64,000 nucleotides of DNA from Notamacropus eugenii (GCF_028372415.1 NC_092877.1:389124342-389188341), one strand, 5' to 3'. Positions 55,701 to 63,725 are shown, counted from the stretch's first letter. The notes: generated by a model not told the origin, from the sequence alone. Numbers and translations: made by a program.

Positions 55701-56284
55701 CAAGGTATGGCCCTCTGGGCTGGGGAGGACAAAGGGTCACGCTGAGAAATGATGATAATGACAAAACACATGACAGCAATGAAAATCTCTTTTAAGGAAA
55801 ATACAGAAATGCTGACCAATGTGAAGAGAGGTCATTTCCAAAGGCGCCTCACGCTGGGTGTGATGGGGTATGGCAAAGGGAAGCAAGTCCCATTTCTTCT
55901 TTCCTGGTCCCCTCCTCCTGCTTTGGGGCTCCCAGGCATAGACACTGACAGCCAGGGATGTCCACCAGGCCACAGCTCTGTGAGGGGGAGGAGGAGCTGC
56001 CAGGGACTGCATACCTGGGGGGACCAGACACCTGGGGGGCTGCATGCCTGGGGGGACCACACACCTAGGGGAACCACATACCTGGGGGTGCACACATGGG
56101 GACCTGCACACCTGGGGGACCACACACCCAGGGACCTCACACCTGGGGGACTCACCTTCTTTGGCCAAATACAACTCTTTAAACTTGGCTCTCTTCTGAT
56201 TAAACTCCTGCTCGAGCTGCTGCTTTGTGCGTAAAAACTCTGCGTTGACTTTTTCCAGCTCTGCCACCCGCTGCTGGAGAGAAA
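25706..56284 (-). CDS. RABEP1: Rabaptin-5, exons 2-18 (first exon outside window)
   Basis: Rabaptin-5 is a coiled-coil effector of Rab5 and Rab4 that partners Rabex-5 and drives early-endosome fusion. Exons in transcript order: 56156-56284, 49395-49598, 44625-44785, 42482-42601, 35630-35765, 34340-34518, 33469-33594, 32488-32955, 31484-31588, 30598-30714, 30211-30309, 28530-28670, 28065-28254, 27829-27884, 27516-27614, 26554-26670, 25706-25807. They total 2549 bases; with a 34-base first exon as in human the protein would be 860 residues (human 862). The first exon here starts VSLQQRVAELEKVNAEFL. The 468-base exon holds the hinge with DFGPLV, the GGA-ear binding motif. The last exons hold the Rab5-binding coiled coil and end NQLPET. 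All introns are GT-AG and phases close. The DESD caspase site of human is EESD here. Confidence 0.97.
28671..30210 (-). other. RABEP1 intron between 28670 and 30211
   Basis: A 1.5-kb intron. A fragment at about 29630-29720 ('cccctactgtgtgctggggatgg', 'gtgctttacaaatacc') is a weak MIR-like scrap. The rest shows no exon and no clear repeat. Confidence 0.5.
30850..30925 (+). mobile_element. L2 tail scrap
   Basis: 'tttttatccctggtattcggcgcagtgcc' followed by 'cacacaggaggtactgaatcctcactga' matches the L2 3' end pattern (latccccagcgc...cagtgcc...agtaggcgct) in diverged form. Confidence 0.45.
31055..31255. mobile_element. MIR-like scraps in opposite orientations
   Basis: 31060-31160 reads as an antisense MIR ('cacaaaggtcacaagtgagc', 'agattcaaacccagggactg'). 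31180-31250 reads as sense ('gggttcaaatcccagatctg', 'gagcctccatttccttctct'). Both are short and diverged. They lie in the intron left of the exon at 31484. Confidence 0.5.
32105..32175. repeat. CA-rich microsatellite
   Basis: Alternating CACG/CACA words end in a CA run followed by CTCTCTCTC. It lies in the RABEP1 intron left of the 468-base exon. Confidence 0.85.
33898..34335 (-). mobile_element. MIR-type SINE split by a younger SINE
   Basis: The left piece 33898-33960 ends 'aagcactttacaaatgtgactgagt'. The right piece 34276-34320 reads 'tgactgagtagacgctaggattatccccattttacag'. Joined across the insertion they give the usual antisense MIR order. The insertion lies just left of the RABEP1 exon starting (on the plus strand) at 34340. 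Confidence 0.75.
33961..34275 (-). mobile_element. Long tRNA-headed SINE, minus strand, with target duplication
   Basis: Reverse-complement landmarks run from 'tgttcgttctttgttgccga' through 'gatgacatgacttgctcttg', 'gggagggctgtgcaggtcac', 'tggagatgacccaggatgag', 'gtgtctgaggtgagatttgaac' to 'accacctagctgcc'. A perfect 9-bp duplication TGACTGAGT flanks it at 33952-33960 and 34276-34284. It is 315 bp long and well preserved. It interrupts an older MIR. Confidence 0.9.
34670..34808. repeat. CA-rich low-complexity tract
   Basis: A series of ACACAC, ATACAC and TCACAC words spans about 135 bp, in a RABEP1 intron about 150 bp from the exon at 34340-34518. Confidence 0.85.
36329..36720 (+). mobile_element. 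L1 3' end fragment
   Basis: Landmarks: 'tcacacttacaaagatgacc', 'gatgcattgttggaggagttg', 'cattctggaaagcactttgg', 'tatgacccagtgataccact', 'agcaaagtgagcacagcctg'. It is shorter than the copies at 7615 and 16728, with internal loss. An LTR follows directly. Confidence 0.7.
36725..37250 (+). mobile_element. Endogenous retrovirus LTR plus primer-binding site, fossil
   Basis: The segment has LTR parts in order: TATATAAA at 37003-37010, AATAAA at 37140-37145, and the LTR end near 37231. Seven or so bases later comes TGGTTCCCTGACC (37238-37250), matching the first 13 bases of a primer-binding site for glutamate tRNA. That primer suggests a class I (gamma-like) element. No recognisable gag, pol or env follows, so only a 5' LTR with a stub of leader remains. 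The left boundary is approximate. Age is unknown; it abuts an old L1 end. Confidence 0.65.
37251..39560. other. RABEP1 intron, unassigned stretch
   Basis: This 2.3-kb stretch shows no convincing repeat to the right of the LTR stub. The GA-rich segment 37920-37985 is simple sequence. About 38400-39310 looks unique and is a candidate conserved non-coding block. A G17 homopolymer lies near 39136-39152. The short open frames here have no recognisable similarity. Confidence 0.5.
39561..39990 (+). mobile_element. L2 tail scraps
   Basis: 'gtgccctagcacagagactg...catttaataaatgtgga' (39575-39640) and 'gagggcagagactgtctttt...cacagccggcacttaatgttta' (39925-39990) both follow the L2 3' end pattern. Between them is about 280 bp of unassigned sequence. 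Confidence 0.5.
39991..41100. other. RABEP1 intron, no feature recognised
   Basis: About 1.1 kb with no clear exon or repeat. It contains purine-rich text (40370-40560) producing chance open frames on both strands. Confidence 0.5.
41106..41320 (+). mobile_element. tRNA-headed SINE, plus strand
   Basis: Landmarks: 'cactgcagtggatggaacat', 'caggaagacctgagttcaaa', 'ggctgtgtgaccttgggcaa', 'agaaggaaatggcaaatcgt', 'tatctttgctaagaaaacct'. This is the same family as the copies at 17578 (minus) and 61815 (plus). Confidence 0.85.
41430..42180 (+). mobile_element. L2 3' region split by a SINE
   Basis: L2-like text runs 41480-41780 ('gacaaataccagatgctctgcttgg', 'gccccccatgccggtcactg') and resumes at about 41995 to 42175, ending in the L2 tail 'ctttgtatccccagggcttaacacagtacc...cacacagtaggcac'. 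A SINE occupies the gap. The direct repeat 'gtacctaagttgttt' occurs twice at 42033-42063. Confidence 0.65.
41783..41992 (+). mobile_element. MIR/CORE-type SINE inserted in L2
   Basis: Landmarks: 'gggtctgaggtcaagaagtt', 'actgtgggaccctgggaaag', 'cccatctgcaaaatgagaat', 'gtaaagcactcagcacatag', 'taggtgctatataaagg'. It interrupts the surrounding L2 text. Confidence 0.75.
42895..42990 (+). mobile_element. L2 tail scrap
   Basis: 'gattagaaactcctaggtta', 'ataacctcagggcagagcacag' and 'cttgaatgactctgaattg' follow the L2 tail layout in diverged form. It lies in the intron between RABEP1 exons at 42482 and 44625. Confidence 0.4.
42991..44624. other. RABEP1 intron, mostly unique
   Basis: No repeat is evident. 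43500-43760 has balanced, non-repetitive text and is a candidate conserved non-coding element. Open frames of up to 131 codons near 44023-44418 show no similarity I recognise. Confidence 0.45.
44795..44975. repeat. (GA)n-rich low-complexity tract
   Basis: A purine tract rich in GAGAGA and GGGGA begins about 10 bases to the right of the exon at 44625-44785. On the transcribed minus strand it is therefore a long pyrimidine tract directly upstream of that exon's 3' splice site. It may act as an extended polypyrimidine tract. Confidence 0.85.
45465..46480 (+). mobile_element. L2 3' region fragment
   Basis: Pyrimidine-rich L2-type text: 'ccatgggcttctgtcttggcccctcttc', 'cactgggtgatcccatcagctc', 'aaagaagaactcattctgttcc', 'aaggagtctccctggactcc'. 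Diverged; the right end is uncertain. Confidence 0.5.
46481..47930. other. RABEP1 intron, no feature recognised
   Basis: A 1.4-kb stretch with short open frames of no recognisable similarity, and a chance CTAACCCTAACCC word near 47607. No exon or clear repeat was seen. Confidence 0.45.
48125..48350 (+). mobile_element. MIR/CORE-type SINE, plus strand
   Basis: Landmarks: 'gggcctggagtcaggagttc', 'catgggaccctgggcaagtt', 'ctcccagggttgttgtgagg', 'cccagtgcctggcacgcagt', 'aggcactacataaatgtta'. Confidence 0.85.
48352..49270 (-). mobile_element. L1 ORF2-end/3' UTR, minus strand
   Basis: Read on the plus strand it gives antisense L1 text: 'caaagtggcattgctaggtc', 'gtctaatgagaatgaggtga', 'tttctctaacaattagtgat', 'catatcttttgaatatcag', 'tcctatagatatcttag'-like words, 'gtaagatgctggtccag', 'tttccagtttttctgg'. 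The frame is decayed. It lies just left of the RABEP1 exon at 49395-49598. Confidence 0.65.
50225..50450 (-). mobile_element. L1 ORF2 fragment, minus strand
   Basis: Antisense words 'gatgtcacattttatgtctagg', 'cttctcttggtatatggtatgagac', 'gctttgcagttttctcagga' and 'tttgggtctaacaaacaccagg' match L1 ORF2. It covers the same L1 region as the right end of 48352-49270, so it is a second copy. Confidence 0.6.
50650..50880 (+). mobile_element. MIR/CORE-type SINE, plus strand
   Basis: Landmarks: 'ggacagtgcaccgagttcaa', 'gcaacctaggcagagtcact', 'gcctcagtttcctcatctcc', 'agggttgttgtgaggatcaa', 'agaatctggcacatcaaca'. An L2-type tail scrap follows (50895-50985: 'ccctggcacttagcacagtgcttggcacacagtaagtgctt'). 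Confidence 0.75.
50995..52890 (-). mobile_element. L1 ORF2 endonuclease-RT region, minus strand, decayed
   Basis: The plus strand reads as antisense ORF2: 'ggcatccttgatttatccc', 'gaaccagttctgcatttctg', 'aagaactgctttagatgtatccc', 'ttgttctttgatccaccactt', 'tcccaccaactggattaac'. On the minus strand, 52620-52853 translates to a piece with IFNIYTPSS and DHFNLLLPDLD, typical of the L1 endonuclease fold. The element runs 5' to 3' leftwards. An AT-rich block (51985-52175) interrupts the homology. No intact frame remains. Confidence 0.7.
51985..52175. repeat. AT-rich low-complexity block
   Basis: Nearly pure A/T with TATA, AATAAATA and ACATAT words. It interrupts the antisense L1 and marks a local expansion or insertion. 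Confidence 0.8.
52937..53058. mobile_element. Palindromic hAT-type miniature element, copy 4
   Basis: Left end 'gtgaggaacctgtggccctg'; right end 'ggcctcaagtccacaggttc' then 'cccacccatg'. The two ends are inverse of each other. It abuts the end of the antisense L1 in the RABEP1 intron. Confidence 0.7.
53490..53585 (+). mobile_element. MIR-like scrap
   Basis: 'gcactgtgtaccaagtcctgtgctaag' and 'ctcaaggggttcacagtctaattgggg' match a repeat pattern also seen at 60050-60150 ('cacctactctgtaccagacattg', 'gatgtaaagaaaggcaaaag') and at 60980-61090. Confidence 0.5.
53993..54190 (-). mobile_element. MIR-type SINE, minus strand
   Basis: Antisense landmarks: 'aacacctactacgtgccagg', 'caaatatcatttcatttaatcctc', 'atgatccccatttttacagt', 'gaagtgacttgcccagggtc', 'acacagctaatgtctgagat'. 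Confidence 0.85.
54364..54612. repeat. (GGGAT)n pentamer tract
   Basis: About 250 bp of GGGAT and close variants (GGGGT, GGGAC, AGGAT). It begins with about eight near-perfect units. On the transcribed minus strand of RABEP1 it is (ATCCC)n. The right half is increasingly degenerate. Confidence 0.95.
54613..55740. other. RABEP1 intron, no feature recognised
   Basis: Purine-rich, about 1.1 kb, perhaps old repeat material. Open frames of up to 148 codons (54890-55336) lack similarity I recognise. Confidence 0.4.
56005..56156. repeat. 17-bp minisatellite touching a RABEP1 splice donor
   Basis: About nine units of roughly 17 bp, typified by ACCTGGGGGGACCACAC on the plus strand. The right end runs into the GTGAGT donor of the RABEP1 exon at 56156-56284. 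On the transcribed strand nearly every unit carries CCCCCAGGTGTG, which looks like both an acceptor and a donor. Confidence 0.85.
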
Positions 56285-57179
56285 CTGAAAAAACAAAAGC
56301 CCAACAAGAGAGTCTCGCTGCTTTAACAGAAGCCCAACTTGTCCACATGCCAAAGTCCCAGACCATTCCCACCTCAAGTCCAGCATTTCTGAGGCCTCCT
56401 CAAGTTCAGATCCTGTCTAGAAAAGTCTGATGGGAATACAAGCCTTTTCCCAGAGGGGGCCTTGGGTTCCCCAAATTGGATGAAATTCTTGGGCTCTTAA
56501 CTCAACGTGGGAAGTGGTTCTGCTTGACTTCGCATATTTGTCACAAGAGTTTGTCTGTCTTTTTGTTGGGGGCGGGGGGTGGGGGAGGCCTGGGAGAGAA
56601 AGAAATGAATGTTCATTGAAAAAAATTAAAGTAATTTAAAAACCACAAACCCTTGGTTCCGCCATCTCACCAATATCCTTTACTCTCGCTTCTTATGCTT
56701 GGGTCAGATCCAAATCTTGATCTGTGTCCCCTCCCCCATGACAAAACAGAACATATCAGTTACCAGTCTGATCTAATTTACTTTGCTACCAAGACAACTT
56801 AAGAATATTCCACTCATTAAAAAACCACCACCACCACCTCTCTTCCTTCATTTCAGGTTCTTGAAAAACACCTGTTTCATTCAGTTATCTAAACAGAATG
56901 GCACCCAGGGCCTCATGAATTCCACATGGCCCACCTCTGTCATTCCTTCCCCAACTCTGGGGGCAGGACCTTGGGGGCATTACCATCAATCTACTCCACT
57001 GGCCAGACTATGCACCACACAGATGGGCACTCGGGGTACTACATGCACATGGGTAAGCTCTGCAATGTGGGGGGCAGCCAAGACCCCTCTGGTTCTAAGA
57101 GTGATGCCAAGGACACCTTGGGAACAGGTCCCAGGTCTTTGTGTCTTCTCCAGCAGATGTAGCTACCCTTACCCATCTA

Positions 57180-58850
57180 CTCCCTAACGAAAGGTTGCTT
57201 CTTTTCTGGTTTCAGAGCATGTCTCAGACCATCCACTAGACACTGCCTTCCCCTCAACTCTCACATCTCTCAACCTCACTCACCCTTAGCCAAATTCCTC
57301 AGAAAAGCCTCCATTTCCTCTCCTCTCCTCGACTCCCTAACCCTTTGCAGTCTGGCTGCCGACCTCATGACTCACTTGAACCTGCTCTCTCTCCTCATTG
57401 TGAAATCTGTCCACCTTTCCCCAGGTCTCTCACTGCCTCGTCTGGCACAGCTGACCATCCTGCCCTTCTGGATACGCTGTCCTCTGTGATTTTCATGACA
57501 TTACCCCTCCTTCTAGGTCTGCGTTACCAGTTCGTAATCCATATTGCACCCTTTCAATTGCAGGCGTTCCCCAAGATTCTGTGCTAGGTTTCTTCTCCTT
57601 CTCCTTCATTCTCTCTCTTAGCAACCTCATCAGTGCTTATTTTAGGAGCAGCTAGGTGGTGCAATGAATGGAGGGTGATGGACCCGGAGTCAGGGAGACC
57701 TGAATTCAAATCTGGCCTGAAACACTTCCTAGCTGTGTGACCCTGGGAAAGTCATTTCACCAGTTTGCTTCAGTTTCCTCATCTGTAAAATGGGGATAAT
57801 AATAGCACTGACCTCCCAAGGTTGTTGTGAGGATCAAAAGAAATGATTGTCCCCTCCCCCAAATCACAATAATAAGTGCTCATGTAAAGGTTAGTGCTAT
57901 TTTACAACTGTCTTTATGCAGAGGACTCCCAGATGTCTAGATCCTGCCCAGCTTTCTCCTCTGGCCTTCACCTCTGCAACTCCAGCTGCCTACCAGACAT
58001 TTGTGACTGGATACCCTAGAGCCAGCTTGAATTCACTGTCTTTCTCCTCTTCCAGACTTTCTTACTTTTGTCAAAGGTACGTCCGTCCTTCCAACCTCCC
58101 AGGTGGGTTCCCTGGCTCATCCTGAGTTCAGCACTCTCCTCCATCCCAATCTTGCCTTTTCTCCCTTCACAAGATTTCCCATCTAAGCACTTCTCTCCAC
58201 CAACACAGGGAGCAGTACCACACTCCAGGCAGGCCATCTTATCTCCTTGTGCCAAACTAACTGTCGCTAAACAGAGACCATACTCCATCAACTCCAGGGG
58301 CTGCCCATCACCTTTCTGGTGTCATGGACCTCTTTTCAGAATTAAAATATAAGATGTTACAAAGGGAACCAATTATACTGAAGTATATTTATCACTTTTT
58401 TTTTAAGCTTACAGATCCCAGATTTAAAATCCTGCTACAGGATCCAATAGAAAACTTCTTTGTTAGGGTTTTACAGCCTGACGTGTCCTAGGTCCCAGCC
58501 CCTCTTCCCAACCTCACTGGACATTGCTTCTTTCCCATTCTCTGGCATCTAGCCCAACTGGCCTGCCCTCTGCTCCTCACTTGCATCACTCCATCTCCCA
58601 TCTCTGCACCTTTGTACCCAACACCCACCATGCTTGGCGGACCAAGTCTCAACTCCCTTCCTTTATATGCAGCTCAGATCCCACAAGCCTCCAACCCTAA
58701 CCCTCTGACTCCCTCCCAAACTGTGCACACACACACACATTCATTTTTTAATCTGTATTTGTGATCTTTCCCATTAGAATGTAATGCTTTATCTTTCTAT
58801 TCTTACTGCCTAGCACATAGTAGGTGCTTACTGGATGCAGTGATCAGGGT
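57180..58850 (+). mobile_element. L2 3' region, split by a SINE
   Basis: L2-type pyrimidine-rich text: 57290-57640 ('ctgaccatcctgcccttctgg', 'ctctgtgattttcatgacatt', 'ttctctctcttagcaacctc') and 57905-58330 ('ctttatgcagaggactccca', 'ctccagctgcctaccagaca'). It ends in a tail at about 58770-58850 ('tgcctagcacatagtaggtgctt'). 57645-57892 is a SINE. The stretch 58330-58480 is unclear. Confidence 0.6.
57645..57892 (+). mobile_element. MIR/CORE-type SINE inside L2, with target duplication
   Basis: Starts 'gagcagctaggtggtgcaat' and passes 'gtgtgaccctgggaaagtca', 'tcagtttcctcatctgtaaa' and 'gttgttgtgaggatcaaaag'. Flanks AGTGCTTATTTTA (57632-57644) and AGTGCTATTTTA (57893-57904) are a target duplication differing by one base. 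Confidence 0.85.
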
Positions 58851-60045
58851 CACTCCTGGGTTAGAGCTTTAGCTTGGTCAGCTGAGTGTTTGATAACTTT
58901 ATGAGAACACAGTCAGTGACGACCGAGGAGCAGCCTCTCTGCTTCCAAAGTCCTCTGGACAAGGACTGTTTACTGCAGCCCCAACACAACCATTTCTCTG
59001 AATGGACACTTTTACCACCAAATTCTGGAGTGTTAACCAAATGAGGCAGCTTCCCAAGCAGACACCCTTGACTGTGTCCCATAATAGCCCAAGACAGGCA
59101 ATGTTGCTCCTCCTGCATCCATTACGGTCCCCACTTGGTCTTTTCCTATCCTGCCAAAAACTCAGGAGGGCAAAATGAACAATCATGCTGGGTCCTTTCA
59201 CTTGAGAAAAGTTAGTGCTATAAAATCTCCTCTTTTAGCTTCTCTAGAAATATTATGAAATAATATTTCTCACTAAAGCTCTTTCCAGAGTGCAGGGGAC
59301 AGCCTTTGAAACAGTGTGAAGGATAGGTCAGGATACAAACGCCTTTCATGAGCTGAAACTTAACCAAGAACACAACTAAGGCCCTGTGGAAGGGTAATCT
59401 CCCTCTAGTCCATCAAGGGATTAGAAATGAGCCTATTCAGCACAACTCCCCTCTTCCATTCTATGGGAATCACCATTCCAGATACAGATCTCTGGGAAGT
59501 GTCCAGGGGAATGTCCAGGAGGAATGGGAGTTTATTGGCCATTTACTCAACAAAGCCTGGAATGTTCATGACAACTGTAATTTTAAGATATCTTTCCTTG
59601 TCGGGCAGCCATGTCAGAAGGCAGGGGGAAACCATGCCAGTTTGGACATCTCTCTCACCAAGCTGGAAATGTTTTGAATATAGGATAATGTCATATTAAA
59701 TAAAACTATTTCTGGCAAACTGGTAGCTAAACATAGAACACAGTCCTAGTAATAATACTTTTTCTTCAACAACATAAAATGGTTACTTCTAACACCTTCC
59801 CTCACATGGGATCAGCGGCAGCCAACACATCCCTTGTGCTACATTATCTTGATCGCCTTATACAGGTGGCTGATCCACATCCCAATCCACCCATGGAAAA
59901 GCATGTTCACTAGTCACACTTCATGACAGAAACAGTAAATATTTTATCCTAAAATCTTTGACTTTTGTTGCCCTCCCCATCCCCAATCCCCTAGGAATAT
60001 CCCAGGTTGGACCTTTCTGAGGAGCCAACTTGCTCTGTCAGTCAA
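58851..60045. other. RABEP1 intron 1, unassigned stretch
   Basis: 1.2 kb without recognised repeat or exon. An 11-bp perfect hairpin lies at 59246-59270. Confidence 0.5.
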
Positions 60046-60774
60046 TAAGCATTATTAGGCACCTACTCTGTACCAGACATTGTAGCAAGTCCTAAGGATG
60101 TAAAGAAAGGCAAAAGACAGCCCTAGGCTTAGAGGAGCTTGATCACAGTCTTCCAACAGTCCCGCATCACAATCGTCATGATGATCAGTGGAGATCAGGG
60201 GATTCCTTGGAGCTGGGGGAAGACTTCAGAAGCTGCCTAGTCCAACTCATTCCAAAACAAGAATGTCTCTGTCCTCTGTCCATGGCAGACACCCATGACC
60301 TCAGGGGTGATCATTTGCTTTCTTTATATTGCCTCTCTGTGGGATCTAGCCATTGCAAACTGGCAGCCCAACTCTCTCTCTCTCTCCAGAGCCAAGCAGA
60401 AGACAAATGTGATGCCCCACCTGAGGCCCTGCCATTCCCATGGGGAAGACCACTCCTAAGGCCATTCCTCTCCTGGCCAGAAAAACCATCTCAAGTTGCT
60501 TTGGGGGGCTTCATTGGGCTCATCCTCCCTTCGTCACTTGGACACTCTCTTCTAGACATACTTCCGCTGTTCACATCTTTCCTAAATCATGGGGCCCACA
60601 ATGAAACATGGAGCTCCAGATGTGGCCTGATGAAGACTTCCCTACTGTGGGCACTTAGGTCTCCTTTAACACAGCCTAAGGTGGTACTGACTTTGCTGTC
60701 ATGTTACAGTATTTATTATTAGTAGTAACAACAATAATGTGTGTGTGAGAAAGACAGAGAGAAGGAGAGAGGGG

Positions 60775-60812
60775 GGAGAAAAGGAGGGCGAGAGAGAGAG
60801 AGAGAAACTTGA
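60775..60812. repeat. (GA)n tract
   Basis: Purine tract with eight or so GA units, directly left of an antisense MIR. Confidence 0.8.
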
Positions 60813-60814
60813 AA

Positions 60815-60945
60815 GATATCTCATTCGATCCTCATTTCAACCCTGGAAGATAGGTGCTGTTTTTACCCTCATTTTTACAAATAAGGAAATTGAGGCTGAG
60901 AGGGATAAAGTGACTGGCCCAGGGTCACACAGCTAGTCAGTTTGA
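60815..60945 (-). mobile_element. MIR-type SINE, minus strand
   Basis: Antisense landmarks: 'ctcatttcaaccctggaagatagg', 'accctcatttttacaaataagg', 'aaattgaggctgagagggat', 'ctggcccagggtcacacagc'. Confidence 0.8.
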
Positions 60946-61189
60946 AACCAAATGGACTCAGAGTTCATTCAATTTACCAAAAGTTAATTAAGCATCACCT
61001 AGGTACAAGGCAGTGCACCATGCCTTGCCAAGGGTCAGGGATACAAAAGGGAAAACAAAACCCAAAATGGCCCTGCTCTCAGCAAGTTATATGCACTTTC
61101 CATCTGTACCTCTCTGCTTGGTTTCTATGCCACAAAACCTCATCTGGGGACTCTCAGGCTTGTCCATCCCTTTCCAACTTCCTCTTGTA

Positions 61190-61315
61190 TGCGGTCTTCC
61201 CCCATTAGCTGGTAAACTCCAGGAGGCCAAAGACCTTCCTCATTTGCATCCCATCATTCAGCACAGTGCCTACCACATAGTAGGCACTTACTTAATGTTG
61301 ACTGCATTGAATTAC
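61190..61315 (+). mobile_element. L2 tail
   Basis: 'taaactccaggaggccaaag', 'cagcacagtgcctaccacatagtaggcac' and 'ttaatgttgactgcattgaat' follow the L2 3' end closely. Confidence 0.6.
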
Positions 61316-61814
61316 AGAAATGCAGAGCATGATTGGGTGCACTATTCTCTTTCCTCACGTGTCCTCCCTCCCACTAGCTGGGCCACTCTTCCTCATGAAA
61401 GTCCCTGTGTGGCCCCAGGGATCTCTTCAGAAGACTCCACCATTTCCTCTGGAAAGACAGTATTGTGAAGGTATAAAGAAACCGCTTTGATGCTGTGTAA
61501 CCGTGGCCAAGCCAGCCTGCCTGTCAAATGGGGCTTCAATGCCCTGGGTTCTTGGGGCTATGTGCCTGCTGGGGTGGGGGGTAGGGAAGATGGGGGCAGC
61601 AAGATCCAATGAGATCATTCTGGTTAAGCCTTTGGTACTTCTAGAGTTTGAATCCCTTTGAGAAAGCCTGGCTGCCAATGCTTAGCTAGACTTTCTTTGA
61701 CCTTTTTTCAAACTATTAAAAATTTTCTTTAGTTCAGAGGCCTGGTATTCTTTTACCTGGATTTTTACAAACTTTAAGTTTACAACATGGTATTTATTCT
61801 GTGCCCACCAGGTG

Positions 61815-62048
61815 ACACCAGACTGCACAGGGCCCGGGCCTGAAGTCAGGAAGACTCACCTTCCTAAGCTCAAATCTGGCCTCAGACACTTACTAGCTGT
61901 GTGACCTTGGGCAAGTCACTTAACCTCTCTTTGTCTCAGTTTCCTCATCTGTAAAATGAGCTGGAGAAGAAAAAGGCAAACTGCTCCAGTATCTTTGCCA
62001 AGAAAACCCCAACTGGGTCAGGAAAAGTCAAACCTGACTAAAAAATTA
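61815..62048 (+). mobile_element. tRNA-headed SINE, plus strand
   Basis: Landmarks: 'ggcctgaagtcaggaagact', 'aaatctggcctcagacactt', 'gctgtgtgaccttgggcaag', 'tttcctcatctgtaaaatga', 'gctggagaagaaaaaggcaaa', 'tatctttgccaagaaaaccc', then the 'gtcaggaaaagtcaaacctgac' tail. It is the least diverged copy of this family in the window. Confidence 0.9.
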
Positions 62049-62144
62049 CTGACCAAGACTAGCTTAGGCCGGCCCAGCAATTCAGACTGGGAATTAGAAT
62101 GTAGGGGGACACTAAGGGGCCAAAAAGGGCAACAAAATGTCTTC

Positions 62145-62200
62145 TTGCTCATTAATCTTCAGTCATGTCCCACTCTTTGTGACTCCATTCTAACCCCAAA
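62145..62200 (-). mobile_element. SINE tail scrap, minus strand
   Basis: 'ttcagtcatgtcccactctttgtgactccattc' is the reverse complement of the 3' part of the SINE family at 61815. Confidence 0.6.
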
Positions 62201-62524
62201 GGACACCAGTCTTAATAAAATTCCAATAAGATGCTCTTCCCCAGGCAGGACGGTCAGCCAGAAGAATGAGGTTCCAGTCTCCTATGCCCCTCCCAAAGGA
62301 AGGCCTTTCTGTCCCCTTCACAGAGAAACCAGCCCAGTCTGCATCTAGCAAACAAGTGCCAGTTCCTCCCTTAACAAGCTTCCCACCGCTTCATTTTGTG
62401 GGTGTAAATCAAGTGCAGTGGGCACTTTTGTAGCTGTTAACTCAGACCTGCATGTTCCTAATTACTGGGTTTTTGTTTTTTTATAAAACTTTTTAGTTTT
62501 ATTTTGTTTTTTTTGAGTGGGGGG

Positions 62525-62658
62525 GAGTTTGGTGAGGTAATCAGGGTTAAGTAACTTGCCCAGGGTCACACAACTAGTGTCAGGTGTCTGAGGCCAGATT
62601 TGAAACCAGGTCCTCCTGACTCCAGGGCCAGTGCTCTATCCATTGTACTACCTAACCC
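62525..62658 (-). mobile_element. tRNA-headed SINE fragment, minus strand
   Basis: Antisense landmarks: 'agggttaagtaacttgccca', 'gggtcacacaactagtgtca', 'ggtgtctgaggccagatttg', 'ccaggtcctcctgactccag', 'gctctatccattgtactacc'. Confidence 0.85.
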
Positions 62659-62959
62659 TACAAGTCTTTTGTCTGATATTTTCTCATGAGAATTACCATG
62701 TAGCTTCCTCCACTATTGCTTAAAAACTGACCCCTTTATTTCCCACCATATTCCTGCCTCCTCCCAGGAAATCCTCTCTTAAGATAAAGAAGACAGGGGA
62801 AAGCCGCAGCTCCTCAGCCACACCCAAGGGCCCCCAACACTGCCCATAGGGACTTGATCTCAGAGCCCTGTCATGGTCCTTCTCATGGCTGGCACTGAAG
62901 GGAGTTTCCACATGTTCCCCCCACCCCATTATACCACTGATTATCTTTATCATTTCTTC

Positions 62960-63240
62960 CATTCACATTTCTTGCAGTGATGCCAACCATGCATCTAGAT
63001 TGATGTGTTTAGCCATTCCACAATCAATGGGCACTGACTTTGTCTGCTCATCTCTGCTGCTAAAAAAATGGCTCTCGGTATTCTGGGGCAGTTTCCTTCT
63101 ATCGCTTGACCAGTCTCAGATTTAGAGGCTGGGGTGGAATCTGTGGGTCAGAGGGCAACCCTTCTCCCTCTTGCTATTCTAAGTCTCAACTCCTCCTGTA
63201 CCTCACAGTTCTTTCCCCTCCAGTTTTTAGTTTAAATTCC
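62960..63240 (-). mobile_element. L1 3' UTR fragment, minus strand (weak)
   Basis: 'ttagccattccacaatcaatgggcac' and 'ctgctgctaaaaaaatggct' parallel the antisense L1 3' UTR but are strongly diverged. Confidence 0.35.
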
Positions 63241-63534
63241 TCCTGGTTAGGTTGACTAAACTCTTACACACAGGCCTCCATGGCCTTCACAAGTTGCCTT
63301 CCTTCTCTCAATACATCATCAGCCAACGTCCAGAAACAAAGTAATAACCACAATGCAAGAATGGTTGGCATTGACACTATAACTTAAGATGGGCAAAGCT
63401 CACTGTATGAAGATATGAAGTTGGGGCTATTACCAGACAGGGAAACTGAGGCTGAGGGAGGCTAACTAGCCTAGAGTCACATAGCTTACTCAGTGGCCCT
63501 TCGGATTCCAGACCCCTCAGTCTATCCTGAGTCA

Positions 63535-63725
63535 CTGCTGATCATTTGTTTGGCCATTTCTCAATGGGCATTGTTTTTTGTTGGTAGTTTTGCCACCACA
63601 AAAGCCACTCTAAATATTTTTGCACAGGTGGAATTTCCCTTTCTTCTGTCTCTGGGGTACAGGCCCAATTGTGGCATCGCTAGGTCAATTTAGTGACTTT
63701 CAGAACACAGCTCCAAACTGGGGAG
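63535..63725 (-). mobile_element. L1 3' UTR fragment, minus strand
   Basis: 'ccatttctcaatgggcattg', 'gttttgccaccacaaaagcc', 'tctaaatatttttgcacagg', 'ggcatcgctaggtcaattta' are the reverse complement of L1 3' UTR landmarks seen at 16850-17000. Confidence 0.65.
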
